Of a stretch of 64,000 nt of DNA, positions 1 through 8,166 are shown in pieces. The translations under genes were made by a program, and so were the position numbers. Origin of the DNA: an uncultured Eubacteriales bacterium. Its GTDB lineage: Bacteria > Bacillota > Clostridia > Christensenellales > CAG-138. Each line of letters starts with the position of its first letter. Within the stretch, counting starts at the first letter, position 1. The stretch is taken from assembly GCA_902786465.1 (NCBI GenBank), contig CADACQ010000003.1, positions 1 through 64,000 on the forward strand, read 5' to 3'. Under the pieces are notes generated by a model. That model was not told the DNA's origin. It ran no database searches and worked only from the letters and a program-made list of their open reading frames with translations.

Positions 1-1
1 C

Positions 2-439
2 ATGCTGCTGCAGGACCTCAAGACTTCGGAGGAGATCTGCATCGAGAAGTACGGCCAGTACGCCCAGAAGGCGGAGGACCAGGCCCTGGCGGACCTGTTT
101 TTGACCATCCGCGCCAAGGAGGAGGAGCACCTGAACACCATCAACAGCCTGATGGGCGGCACGGTGCCCATGATGTCCGGCGGCCAGCAGAGCCAGCAGG
201 GCGGCCAGAGCCAGCCCGGGGACGGGAAGGCCGCTCAAAAGTCCCACAGCAAGACCGACGAGTATCTTTTGAAGGACGCCCTGGACACGGAGAAGCACGT
301 GTCCAGCGTGTACGACACCTGCATCTTCGAGTTCACCGACGCTAATGCCCGGCAGGTCCTGAACCACATCCAGAAGGAGGAACAGGAGCACGGGCAGATG
401 CTCTACGACTATATGGCCTGCCACGGCATGACGGCTTGA
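2..439 (+). CDS. CotF-like spore coat / ferritin-like protein, probably 5'-truncated
   Basis: The product has two helical segments rich in Glu, His and Lys (about residues 1-50 and 85-140) separated by a Gln/Gly/Ser-rich linker (about 58-75). This is the layout of the CotF/ferritin-like coat proteins of endospore formers. The helices carry repeated E-x-x-H type pairs (EEEH, KEEQEHGQ). Family members usually have a few more N-terminal residues before the LLQDL segment, and the ATG lies at base 2, so the true start is probably outside the window. The role would be in the spore coat; metal binding is possible but not shown. Confidence 0.75.
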   Translation: MLLQDLKTSEEICIEKYGQYAQKAEDQALADLFLTIRAKEEEHLNTINSLMGGTVPMMSGGQQSQQGGQSQPGDGKAAQKSHSKTDEYLLKDALDTEKHVSSVYDTCIFEFTDANARQVLNHIQKEEQEHGQMLYDYMACHGMTA

Positions 440-452
440 CGATCTCGTCCAC

Positions 453-476
453 CCCCTCCGAAAAAGCCCGGAGGGG
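453..476 (+). terminator. Rho-independent terminator after the coat gene
   Basis: A 7-bp stem CCCCTCC/GGAGGGG (453-459 with 470-476) closes a 10-nt loop and is followed by an AT-rich run. It lies 14 bases after the stop of the coat protein gene. Confidence 0.7.
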
Positions 477-592
477 ATTATTATATATGTGAGCGTCTTG
501 TGTGTGTCATGGGGCAGGGGCCCTTAGATACACACACTCTTTGTCCTTCTCATTATCTTTATCCTTTTCTTTTTCTTTGTCTTTGTCTTGCT

Positions 593-621
593 CCGATACG
601 GAGCGTATTTCTCCGTATCGG
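593..621. repeat. 11-bp perfect inverted repeat just upstream of a promoter
   Basis: CCGATACGGAG (593-603) is repeated inverted as CTCCGTATCGG (611-621) with a 7-nt spacer. It ends 5 bases before a -35 box, so it could be an operator for the HD gene. It has no T-tract on either strand, which argues against a terminator. The rest of 477-592 is a pyrimidine-rich stretch of CTTT repeats in which I see no gene. Confidence 0.6.
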
Positions 622-626
622 GGGAA

Positions 627-656
627 TTGACAGCCGCCCCGTTTTCTTCCTATAAT
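627..656 (+). promoter_or_regulatory. Consensus sigma-A promoter
   Basis: TTGACA (627-632), an 18-bp spacer and TATAAT (651-656) match the housekeeping consensus in both boxes. The predicted start near 663 gives a short leader carrying the GGAAAGG ribosome site used by the ATG at 691. Confidence 0.85.
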
Positions 657-690
657 AGGCAAGAAACCTATGGAAAGGTGCGGACGAAAC

Positions 691-1257
691 ATGGCAAGAG
701 AGATCACCCGAGCAGAGGCCTGGGACCTGCTCACCGAATACAACCAGGAGCCCTTCCATCTGCAGCACGCCGAGACCGTGTCGGCGGTCATGGGCTGGTA
801 CGCGGACAAACTGGGTTACGGGGCTGAAAAGGAATTCTGGCAACTGGTGGGGCTTCTCCATGACCTGGATTACGAGAAGTGGCCGGAGCAGCACTGCGAG
901 AAGACCAGGGAGATCATGGAGGGGCTGGATCTCGATCCCCGCCTCATCCGGGCCATCGTGAGCCACGGCTACGGCCACAGGAACGACGTGAAGCCGGAGC
1001 ACGAGATGGAGAAGGTGCTCTACGCCACGGACGAGCTTACGGGTCTCATCGGGGCCGTGGCCCTGATCCACCCCAACAAGCAGGTGGGCGAAGTGAGCCT
1101 CAAGTCCCTGAAGAAGAAGTATAAGACGTTGAACTTCGCCGCCGGGTGCTCCCGGGACGTGATCGAGAAGGGGGCGGACATGCTGGGCTGGCCCTTGGAG
1201 CAGCTTTTGTCTGACACCCTGGACGCCATGAAGGCCTATGAGGCGCAGCATGCGTAA
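691..1257 (+). CDS. HD-domain phosphohydrolase-like protein
   Basis: The sequence carries an HD metal site: His at about residue 26 and an HD dipeptide at 57-58 (LLHDLDYE), followed by a further His-containing helix (SHGYGH) near 91-96. HD proteins usually hydrolyse phosphate esters or nucleotides; the substrate here cannot be inferred. The ATG at 691 was preferred to one at 670 because GGAAAGG at 672-678 precedes it by 12 bases and the ATG at 670 has no ribosome site. The next gene begins inside its last codons. Confidence 0.8.
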   Translation: MAREITRAEAWDLLTEYNQEPFHLQHAETVSAVMGWYADKLGYGAEKEFWQLVGLLHDLDYEKWPEQHCEKTREIMEGLDLDPRLIRAIVSHGYGHRNDVKPEHEMEKVLYATDELTGLIGAVALIHPNKQVGEVSLKSLKKKYKTLNFAAGCSRDVIEKGADMLGWPLEQLLSDTLDAMKAYEAQHA

Positions 1258-2167
1258 GGAATTCCAGGATATTTGGGACGCGGTCACCGCGGGCCGGGAG
1301 GCGGACCTGGTCCGTCAGGTGGACGGGCGGCGGGTGGTCCGCCGGTTTCTGCCCCCGGAACGGCTGGTGCTGCTGGGGGGTGGCCACGTGTCGCTGGCCC
1401 TCTACGAAGCGGCGCTGAAGGTGGGGTTCGCCGTCACGGTGGCGGACGATCGGCCCGCCTTCGCCAGCTACACCCGGTTCCCGGAGGCGAAGGAGGTCAT
1501 CTGCGACAGCTTCGAAAACGCCCTGCCCCGGCTGAATATCGGCGCGGGGGACTTCGTGTGCGTGCTGACCCGGGGCCACAAGGACGACACCGTCTGCATG
1601 AAATACCTGCTCCGGGGGAACGAGCCCCGGTACCTGGGCATGATCGGGTCCCACCGGCGGGTGAAGGGGCTGTTCGAACTTTTGGCCGAGGAAGGGTTCG
1701 ACAAGGAGCGCATCGGCCGGGTCCACGCGCCCATCGGCCTGGCCATCGGGGCGGTGACCCCGGCGGAGATCGCCGTGTCCATCTGCGCGGAATTGATCGC
1801 CGCCCGGCACGCCCTGCCCGCGGAAGCGGGCCTGCTGCCCCAACAGAACACGGATTTGGACGCCCTGCGGTTCCTGGCGGACGACACCCGGCCCGCCGCC
1901 CTGCTGCTGGTCCTCGCCACCAAGGGCTCCACGCCGGTGAAGGGCGGGGCCCTCATGGGCGCGGACAAGCTGGGGAACTCCGCCGGCACCATCGGCGGCG
2001 GCTGCGGGGAGAACCAGGCCATTCTGGCGGCCCGGCGGCTGATCGGCACGGGCAAAAGCCAGGTTGTCACCGTGGACATGACCGGCGAGGTGGCGGCCAT
2101 GGAGGGCATGGTCTGCGGCGGCACCATGGACGTGCTCATCGAAGACCTGCCTGTCAAAGGAGCGTAA
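1250..2167 (+). CDS. XdhC/CoxI family protein with the Rossmann domain first
   Basis: The N-terminal half has a Rossmann fold (LLGGGHVSLALYEAA near residues 36-50, DDRPAFA) and the GLAIGAVTPAEIAVSI block of XdhC C-terminal domains. The C-terminal part (about 215-305) has the CoxI-like domain with KGSTPVKGGAL, GTIGGGCGE and CGGTMDV. XdhC proteins help mature molybdenum hydroxylases. The domain order is the reverse of the classical XdhC. No molybdenum hydroxylase lies in the window, so the client enzyme is unknown. The ATG at 1250 overlaps the stop of the HD gene; an ATG at 1238 in the same frame is also possible. Confidence 0.8.
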   Translation: MRKEFQDIWDAVTAGREADLVRQVDGRRVVRRFLPPERLVLLGGGHVSLALYEAALKVGFAVTVADDRPAFASYTRFPEAKEVICDSFENALPRLNIGAGDFVCVLTRGHKDDTVCMKYLLRGNEPRYLGMIGSHRRVKGLFELLAEEGFDKERIGRVHAPIGLAIGAVTPAEIAVSICAELIAARHALPAEAGLLPQQNTDLDALRFLADDTRPAALLLVLATKGSTPVKGGALMGADKLGNSAGTIGGGCGENQAILAARRLIGTGKSQVVTVDMTGEVAAMEGMVCGGTMDVLIEDLPVKGA

Positions 2168-2170
2168 GCT

Positions 2171-2878
2171 ATGGAGGATATGTTTTCGAGGACCCGGATG
2201 CTGCTGGGGGACGAAGCCCTGGACCGACTGGGGAAGGCCCGGGTGGCAGTGTTCGGCATCGGCGGCGTGGGCGGCCACGTGGTGGAGGCCCTGGCCCGCA
2301 GCGGCGTGGGGGCGTTGGATTTGATCGACAGCGATAGGGTGGTCCTCTCCAACCTGAACCGGCAGATCGTGGCTACCCGGGACACCCTGGGGATGCTGAA
2401 GGTGGAGGCGGCCAAGGCCCGGGTGCTGTCCATCAACCCCGATTGTGAGGTCAGGACCTGGCCCATCTTCTACCTGCCGGAGACGGCGGATCGATTTGAT
2501 TTTCGTGGGTACGATTACGTGGTGGACGCCATCGACACCGTGGCCGGAAAGCTCCAGCTCATCGAAGCGGCCAAGGCGGCGGGGGTCCCCGTGATCTCCT
2601 CCATGGGCGCCGGGAACAAGCTGGACCCCACGGCCTTCCGGGTGGCGGACATCGCAGAGACCTCCGTGTGCCCCCTGGCCCGGGTCATGCGCCGGGAGCT
2701 GAAGAAGCGGGGCATCGACCGCGTGAAGGTGGTCTACTCCACCGAGCCGGCCCTCTCCCCCGCCCCTGCGGACGAGGAGACCCACCGCCGGGCCACCCCC
2801 GGCAGCGTGGCCTTCGTGCCGGCTGTGGCGGGGCTGATATTGGCGGGGGAAGTCATCCGGGATATAGCCGGCGTATAA
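2171..2878 (+). CDS. tcdA: tRNA threonylcarbamoyladenosine dehydratase (TcdA/CsdL, ThiF family)
   Basis: This is an E1-like adenylating enzyme that converts t6A37 in tRNA to its cyclic form. The nucleotide-binding GIGGVGGHV loop lies near residue 30, followed by EALARSGVG, the DSDRV/NLNRQ block, the VVDAIDT block and a C-terminal GSVAFVPAVAGL signature. The length of 235 residues is typical. It starts 3 bases after the XdhC-like gene and is probably cotranscribed. It faces putP across a shared terminator. Confidence 0.92.
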   Translation: MEDMFSRTRMLLGDEALDRLGKARVAVFGIGGVGGHVVEALARSGVGALDLIDSDRVVLSNLNRQIVATRDTLGMLKVEAAKARVLSINPDCEVRTWPIFYLPETADRFDFRGYDYVVDAIDTVAGKLQLIEAAKAAGVPVISSMGAGNKLDPTAFRVADIAETSVCPLARVMRRELKKRGIDRVKVVYSTEPALSPAPADEETHRRATPGSVAFVPAVAGLILAGEVIRDIAGV

Positions 2879-2891
2879 AGCAAGGCATGGG

Positions 2892-2918
2892 AAAAGGAGC
2901 CGAAAAACGGCTCCTTTT
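2892..2918. terminator. Bidirectional terminator between tcdA and putP
   Basis: An 11-bp perfect stem AAAAGGAGCCG/CGGCTCCTTTT closes an A5 loop and gives T-tracts on both strands. It separates two convergent genes. Confidence 0.9.
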
Positions 2919-2941
2919 TCATTATCCTGCTTTGCTGCGCG

Positions 2942-4468
2942 TCACATGGCGTCCACCTGCTCGAATTCTGCCTGCACCTCCCTATTGGGGGCGGGGGTCA
3001 GGCGAGACACCCCATAGATGACCACCGCCGAAAAGATAAAGGCGGGCAGAAGCTCGTAGAAATCCAGGAACGCCACGTTGGGCCGGATGAGAAACTTCCA
3101 CAGGAAGATCATGGCTCCGCCGGTGACCATGCCAGCCACGGCGCCCTGGAGGGTGGTCCGCTTCCAGAACAGGCTGAAGAGCATCAGCGGCCCGAAGGCT
3201 GCGCCGAAGCCAGCCCAGGCAAAGGACACAATCCGAAACACGGAGCTGCCGGGATCGTAGGCCAGGATCGCCGCCAGGATCGAGACGGCCACCACCGTGC
3301 CGCGGGCGATCCACAGGCTCTGCTTCTCCCCGATGCGCCAGCGGAAGACCCCCTTGAACAGGTCCTCCGACACCGCCGAGGCCGCCGCCAGCAGCTGGGA
3401 ATCGGCGGTGGACATGGTGGCCGCCAGAATGCCCGCCAAAATGAGCCCGGCCAGGACTGCCAGCAAGGTCCCATTGCCGCTGATGATGTTGGCCACAGCC
3501 ACGATGATCGTCTCGCTCTCGGAGGTGCTGGCGTAGGGGCCTACGACGCCCTGATCCATCAGCGCCCGGCCGACGACGCCGATACATATGGCGGCGGCCA
3601 TGGAGATCACCACCCACACGGACCCGATGCGCCGGGCCAGGGTCAGCTCCCCCTCCCTGCGGATGGCCATGAATCTAAGCAGCACATGGGGCACGCCGAA
3701 ATAGCCCAGGCCCCAGGCCATGGTGGAAAGAATGGGCAAAAACCCGAAGCTTCCCTTCCCCTGCTCCGCCGCGGCGGTCAGGGAGAGATACTGGGGGATG
3801 GTCCGGGCGTTGGTCACGACCGCGTCACGGCCGCCCGCATAGGAGAGCCCGAAACCGATGACAGCCAGCAGCGCGAAGGTCATGATGATGGACTGCAGAT
3901 AGTCCGTGACGCTGGCCGCCAGGAAGCCTCCGAGGGCCGTATACGCCACGATGATGGCTGCGGAGATGAGCATGGCCCGGCGGTATTCCATGCCGAAGAG
4001 GGTGGAAAAGAGCTTGCCGCAGGTTACGAAGCCGGAGGCCGTGTAGGGCACAAAAAAGACGATGATGATCGCCGCCGCCAACGTGGACAGGATGTGCTTC
4101 TCGTCACGGAACCGGCGGGAGAAGAAACCGGGAACGGTGATGGAGCCTGTGAGCACGGTGTACCGCCTGAGACGCCTGGCAACGATAAGCCAGTTGAAAT
4201 AGGTGCCGATGGCCAGTCCGAGGGCCGTCCAGAACGCTTCCGCCGTGCCGCAGAGAAGGGCCAGGCCCGGCATACCCATGAGGAGCCAGCCCGACATGTC
4301 GCTGGCCTCCGCGGACATGGCCGTGACGAAGGGGCCCAGGGATCGGCCTCCCAAGAAGAAGGCGTCAGCGCCCCGTCCCGCCCGGCGGCTGAACAGGATC
4401 CCCACCCCCACGATCAGGGCCATATAGACCAGTATGGTCCCCAGCATGATCCATTCGATATGTTCCAT
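2942..4468 (-). CDS. putP: Sodium/proline symporter (SSS family)
   Basis: The product is a 508-residue membrane protein with about 13 hydrophobic segments and the PutP signature TAMSAEASDMSGWLLMG near residues 48-64. It also has the conserved FSRRF block and the TAD/SQLLAAASAVSEDLF region. It takes up proline with Na+. The ATG at 4468 was chosen over one at 4504 because GGGAGG lies 6-9 bases upstream of it. It is transcribed divergently from a LysR regulator that may control it. Confidence 0.9.
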   Translation of the reverse strand: MEHIEWIMLGTILVYMALIVGVGILFSRRAGRGADAFFLGGRSLGPFVTAMSAEASDMSGWLLMGMPGLALLCGTAEAFWTALGLAIGTYFNWLIVARRLRRYTVLTGSITVPGFFSRRFRDEKHILSTLAAAIIIVFFVPYTASGFVTCGKLFSTLFGMEYRRAMLISAAIIVAYTALGGFLAASVTDYLQSIIMTFALLAVIGFGLSYAGGRDAVVTNARTIPQYLSLTAAAEQGKGSFGFLPILSTMAWGLGYFGVPHVLLRFMAIRREGELTLARRIGSVWVVISMAAAICIGVVGRALMDQGVVGPYASTSESETIIVAVANIISGNGTLLAVLAGLILAGILAATMSTADSQLLAAASAVSEDLFKGVFRWRIGEKQSLWIARGTVVAVSILAAILAYDPGSSVFRIVSFAWAGFGAAFGPLMLFSLFWKRTTLQGAVAGMVTGGAMIFLWKFLIRPNVAFLDFYELLPAFIFSAVVIYGVSRLTPAPNREVQAEFEQVDAM

Positions 4469-4520
4469 TTCGGCCTCCCTTTTGCATGAGTTCTGTTCAT
4501 GCATCGTTTAAATTGCTTGC

Positions 4521-4549
4521 AGTATATTATATATCATCATTGGAATCAA
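4521..4549 (-). promoter_or_regulatory. putP promoter
   Basis: Reading leftward, TTGATT (4544-4549), 17 bp and TATACT (4521-4526) form a sigma-A promoter upstream of putP. It has the same -35 and -10 hexamers and spacing as the divergent lysR promoter. Confidence 0.7.
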
Positions 4550-4571
4550 GCGCTGATTTCCATATTATTGA

Positions 4572-4600
4572 TTGATTTTCTTGGCTTTTTTGTGTATACT
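4572..4600 (+). promoter_or_regulatory. Promoter of the LysR regulator gene
   Basis: TTGATT (4572-4577), 17 bp and TATACT (4595-4600) lie 56 bases upstream of the ATG. The interval between this box and the divergent putP -35 box is about 22 bp and is the likely regulator-binding region. Confidence 0.7.
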
Positions 4601-4656
4601 GTACAAAAGGTCACCCCCGATGAAATATATATGAATTTTCTTCATGTGAGGTAAAG

Positions 4657-5541
4657 ATGAGTCTTCAAAAATATGAGATCTTCCTTCGCACCCTGGAAAC
4701 GGGGAGCGTCAGCCGGGCTGCCGAGGATCTGGGCCTGACCCAGTCCGCCGTGAGTCACGCCCTCACCTCGCTGGAGGAGCAGTTCGGCTTCCCTGTGCTC
4801 AAACGGAGCCGGTCGGGAGTCCGTCTGACCGAGGAAGGAAAGAAGGTCCTGCCCTCGGTGCGGGCCATCCTCTCCGCCGAGATGCAGCTGCAGGAGACCG
4901 TGTCCTCCATCCACGGCCTGTCCACCGGCACCATCCGCATCGGCACGTTCACCTCTGTGGCGGTCCACTGGCTCCCCTCCATCTTAAAAGAGTTCCAGGC
5001 GGCGCATCCCCACATCCGCTTCAAACTGCTCAACGGGGATTACCACGACGTGGAACAGTGGCTGGAGGAGGGGGCCGTGGATCTGGGGTTCGTGTCCCTG
5101 CCCACCCGCGCGCCGGGAAAGGTGATCCCCCTCATGAAGGATCGGCTGCTGGTGATCCTGCCCAAGGATCACCCTCTGGCCAATCTCCCCTGCTTCCCCA
5201 TCAGCTTCGCCAAGCAGGAGTCCTTCATCTCCCTGCTGGAAAGCTCCGACCAGGACCTGCGCCGCGCCCTGGATGCGGAGGATATCCGTCCCAACGTGCG
5301 CTTCGTCACCAAGGACGACTACGCCATCATCGCCATGGTGGAGCAGGGGCTGGGCATCGCCATCATGCCGGAGCTGCTGCTGCAGGGGCGAAGGGACAAC
5401 ATCGCGGCCCTGGAGCTGAGCCCCCAGGCCACCCGGACCATCGCCCTGGCCGTCACCGACGCGGGCCGGCAAAGTCCTGCCGCCAGCCAGTTCGCCGACT
5501 TCGTGGCAAGTCAGGTCAAAGCTCAGCATCCGAAAATATAA
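4657..5541 (+). CDS. LysR-family transcriptional regulator
   Basis: An N-terminal winged helix-turn-helix (SVSRAAEDLGLTQSAVSHAL, about residues 17-36) is followed by the periplasmic-binding-like effector domain (about 90-290). The length of 294 residues is standard. Being divergent from putP, it is a candidate regulator of proline uptake; the effector cannot be read from the sequence. It is followed closely by a terminator. Confidence 0.9.
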   Translation: MSLQKYEIFLRTLETGSVSRAAEDLGLTQSAVSHALTSLEEQFGFPVLKRSRSGVRLTEEGKKVLPSVRAILSAEMQLQETVSSIHGLSTGTIRIGTFTSVAVHWLPSILKEFQAAHPHIRFKLLNGDYHDVEQWLEEGAVDLGFVSLPTRAPGKVIPLMKDRLLVILPKDHPLANLPCFPISFAKQESFISLLESSDQDLRRALDAEDIRPNVRFVTKDDYAIIAMVEQGLGIAIMPELLLQGRRDNIAALELSPQATRTIALAVTDAGRQSPAASQFADFVASQVKAQHPKI

Positions 5542-5548
5542 GCAAAAA

Positions 5549-5578
5549 AGAGTATGGCTTTTTCCATAGCCATACTCT
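5549..5578 (+). terminator. Terminator after the LysR gene
   Basis: An 11-bp perfect stem AGAGTATGGCT/AGCCATACTCT with an 8-nt loop begins 7 bases after the stop codon. The right side is followed by a moderately T-rich run, and the left side by A6, so it may also stop asd transcription from the other strand. Confidence 0.75.
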
Positions 5579-5634
5579 CTTACGTTTGTTTGGCACGCCC
5601 TTCCCGCCGCAAAGAGAAGCGGCACAGAGAAAGC

Positions 5635-6633
5635 TTACAGCAGCAGCTCCGCTATCTGCACCGCGTTCGTCGCGGCGCCCTTGCGGATCTGGTCGCCGCA
5701 GCACCAGAGGTTGAGGCCGTTGTCGGAGGTCAGGTCCTCCCGGATCCGGCCCACGAAGATCAGGTCCTGGTCCGAGGTATCGAGAGGCATGGGGTACACG
5801 TGGTTGGGCAGGTCGTCCACCAGCCTGCAGCCCGGAGCGGCGGCGACGAGGTCGCGGGCCCGGTCTACGGTGATCTTTTCACGGGTCCGCAGCACCACGG
5901 ACACGCTGTGGCTGCGGAGCACCGGCACCCGCACGCAGGTGCAGCTCACCTTCATGTCCGGCAGATGCAGGATCTTCCGGCCCTCGTTCTGCATCTTCAT
6001 CTCCTCGCTGGTGTAGCCGAGGTACTGCTCGGACCCGATCTGGGGGATCACGTTGTAGGCGATCTGGTGGGCGAAGGCCTTGGGCGCGTAGGGCTCGCCC
6101 TTCAAGCCCGCCTCGATCTCCTCCGTCAGCTCCCGCATGCCCGCCACGCCGGCGCCGCTGACGGCCTGGTAGGAGGAGGCGATCATGGTCTCGATGGGGC
6201 TCACCCTGGCCAGGGGCGCCACGGCCATGAGGGCCACGATGGTGGTGCAGTTGGGGTTGGCGATGATACCTTTATGCCACTTGGCGTCCTCCGGGTTGAT
6301 CTCCGGGATGATCAGCGGCACGTCCTCCCGGAGCCGGAAGGCGCTGGAATTGTCCACGAACACGGCCCCCGCGTCCAGGATATGGGGCGCGAACCGCTGG
6401 GCGATATCGTTCTCCGCCGCGCCCAAAACGAGGTCGAGGCCCCGAAAGGCGTCTTCCTTCGCCTCCACGATGGGCACCTGCTCCGCCTTGAACAGGATGG
6501 TCTTGCCCGCGCTACGGGCGCTGGCCAGGGGCCGGACGCTTCCCACGGGGAAATCCCGCTCCGCCAATATCTTCAGCATCTCCTGGCCCACCGCGCCGGT
6601 GGCGCCCAGGACGCCCACGTTCCATTCCTTCAT
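5635..6633 (-). CDS. asd: Aspartate-semialdehyde dehydrogenase
   Basis: The enzyme reduces aspartyl phosphate to aspartate semialdehyde with NADPH, feeding lysine, diaminopimelate, threonine and methionine synthesis. It has the N-terminal GATGAVG nucleotide loop and the catalytic Cys at about residue 129 in ANPNCTT. Also present are the SYQAVSGAG block and a C-terminal DNGLNLW block. The ATG at 6633 is preferred to 6651 because GGAGGGAGA lies just upstream. The partner kinase lysC is about 11 kb away, so the two are not in one operon. Confidence 0.93.
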   Translation of the reverse strand: MKEWNVGVLGATGAVGQEMLKILAERDFPVGSVRPLASARSAGKTILFKAEQVPIVEAKEDAFRGLDLVLGAAENDIAQRFAPHILDAGAVFVDNSSAFRLREDVPLIIPEINPEDAKWHKGIIANPNCTTIVALMAVAPLARVSPIETMIASSYQAVSGAGVAGMRELTEEIEAGLKGEPYAPKAFAHQIAYNVIPQIGSEQYLGYTSEEMKMQNEGRKILHLPDMKVSCTCVRVPVLRSHSVSVVLRTREKITVDRARDLVAAAPGCRLVDDLPNHVYPMPLDTSDQDLIFVGRIREDLTSDNGLNLWCCGDQIRKGAATNAVQIAELLL

Positions 6634-6726
6634 GGCCGTATCTCCCTCCATAGGATAAATATATTATCGCACCGCCCCACCCCCGGCGCAAGGCCGCAAA
6701 TGCAAACAGTGCGTGAAGAATGGCGC

Positions 6727-6755
6727 TTGTCAAAGCGACCGGACCATGGTAGCAT
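6727..6755 (+). promoter_or_regulatory. Promoter giving a probable leaderless mRNA
   Basis: TTGTCA (6727-6732), 17 bp and TAGCAT (6750-6755) end only 6 bases before the ATG at 6762, and no Shine-Dalgarno sequence is present. Transcription would start at or next to the start codon. Confidence 0.55.
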
Positions 6756-6761
6756 AGACCT

Positions 6762-7322
6762 ATGGAAGACGAAACCCTGTACACCTGCACCACATTGGAT
6801 CGGACGGTCCCCCTGGACGAATTCCGGCGGGACCTGGTGGACGTGCCCCGGTTTTCGGGATACTGCCAGGACTGCCCCCACTACGGTCGGTTTTGGTCCT
6901 GCCCGCCCTTTGGGTTCGATCCCATGACCCTGTGGCAACGGTACGACGCCCTCCGCCTCTACGCCCGAAAGCTGGTCTTCACCAAGGACCGGCTGTTTCC
7001 CGGGGAGCGGCGGGCCTTCGAGGCCACGGAGCTGCCGAAGGTCAAGGCGGGCTTGGCCCGGGAACTGCTTGCCATGGAGGCCGAGGCCCCCGGGAGCCTG
7101 GCCCTGTTCGCGGGAAAGTGCGACCTGTGCCCCGTCTGCGCCCGGGTGGAGGGGAAGCCCTGCCGGATGCCGGACAGGATGCGGTACTCCATCGAAGCCC
7201 TGGGCGGCGACTGCGGCGGGGCCCTGGAGAAATATTTTGGAGAAACCCTGCAGTGGTCCGCGGGCCAACGCCTGCCGGAGCAGATCATCCTGCTGGGCGG
7301 GCTGCTGCTGAAGAACGAATGA
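6762..7322 (+). CDS. DUF2284-type putative metal-binding protein
   Basis: The product has 186 residues and is Cys-rich, with CQDCPHYG and SCPPFG near residues 35-50 and CDLCPVC and CRMPDRMR near 121-140. This spacing fits the DUF2284 family, which probably binds a metal or an Fe-S cluster. No reaction can be assigned. The next gene follows after 13 bases with its own GAGGAGG site. Confidence 0.75.
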   Translation: MEDETLYTCTTLDRTVPLDEFRRDLVDVPRFSGYCQDCPHYGRFWSCPPFGFDPMTLWQRYDALRLYARKLVFTKDRLFPGERRAFEATELPKVKAGLARELLAMEAEAPGSLALFAGKCDLCPVCARVEGKPCRMPDRMRYSIEALGGDCGGALEKYFGETLQWSAGQRLPEQIILLGGLLLKNE

Positions 7323-7335
7323 AGAGGAGGCGCCT

Positions 7336-8166
7336 ATGAAGGAGCATCACGGCCCCATCGGCCCGGAGGACTATCAGGAGCCCAACTGCGTCCTGTGCAT
7401 GGATAAGGACCGGCCCGCGCCCATCCCCCAGCGGCGGGTCCGGGAGAAGCTGGACGAGTACATGAGCCGCCGGGACTACGCCGGGGCGGAGCGACATCTG
7501 AACTACTGGCTGGCGGAGGCCCAACAGAACGGGGACCTGAGGGGCGAGTTCTTCGTCCGAAACGAGATGATGGGCCACTACCGGAAGGTGGGCGACAAGG
7601 ACCAGGCTATTTTGAACGCCAACGAGAGTTTGAACCTGATCGACCGGCTGGGCTTCGAGGGCACCCTGTCCGCCGGCACCGCCTACGTGAACGCCGCCAC
7701 GGTCTACGACGCCTTCGGCATGCCCGAGCGCTCCATCGAGCTGTTCGACAGGGCCAAAGCCGTCTACGAGGGGAACCTCCCCGAGACCGACGGGCGGCTG
7801 GGGGGCCTCTACAACAACATGGGCCTGGCCTACATGGCCCTCAAACGCTTCGGGGAGGCCTACGAAGCCTTCCTGAAGGCCCTGGAAATTATGGGCAAGG
7901 TGGAGCACGGGGCTCTCGAGCAGGCCATCACGTACCTGAATCTCGCCAACGCGGTGGAGCTGGAGCACGGCCTCGAGAAGGGCGAGAAGAAGATCGAGCA
8001 GTATTTGGAGAAGGCCGCCGCCCTGCTGGACGACGGGACCCTGCCCCGGGACGGGTACTACGCCTTCGTGTGCGAGAAGTGCGCCCCCACCTTCGACTAC
8101 TACGGCTGGTTCCTCATGGCCGACGATCTTAAAGAAAGGGCCAAAACGATCTATGAACGGGCTTGA
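7336..8166 (+). CDS. Tetratricopeptide-repeat protein
   Basis: The product is soluble, with repeated helix-turn-helix units such as AYVNAATVYDAFGMPERSIE and LYNNMGLAYMALKRFGEAYE (about residues 80-190), the pattern of TPRs. TPRs mediate protein contacts. A Cys pair near residue 18 (CVLC) and another near 247 (CEKC) could bind metal. It overlaps the following nucleotidyltransferase-like gene by 14 bases, so the two products probably act together. Confidence 0.8.
   Translation: MKEHHGPIGPEDYQEPNCVLCMDKDRPAPIPQRRVREKLDEYMSRRDYAGAERHLNYWLAEAQQNGDLRGEFFVRNEMMGHYRKVGDKDQAILNANESLNLIDRLGFEGTLSAGTAYVNAATVYDAFGMPERSIELFDRAKAVYEGNLPETDGRLGGLYNNMGLAYMALKRFGEAYEAFLKALEIMGKVEHGALEQAITYLNLANAVELEHGLEKGEKKIEQYLEKAAALLDDGTLPRDGYYAFVCEKCAPTFDYYGWFLMADDLKERAKTIYERA

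Noticed and set aside
1100..2785. 561-codon antisense open frame over the HD, XdhC-like and TcdA genes
   Set aside because: It overlaps three clear genes, and its composition is that of an antisense frame.
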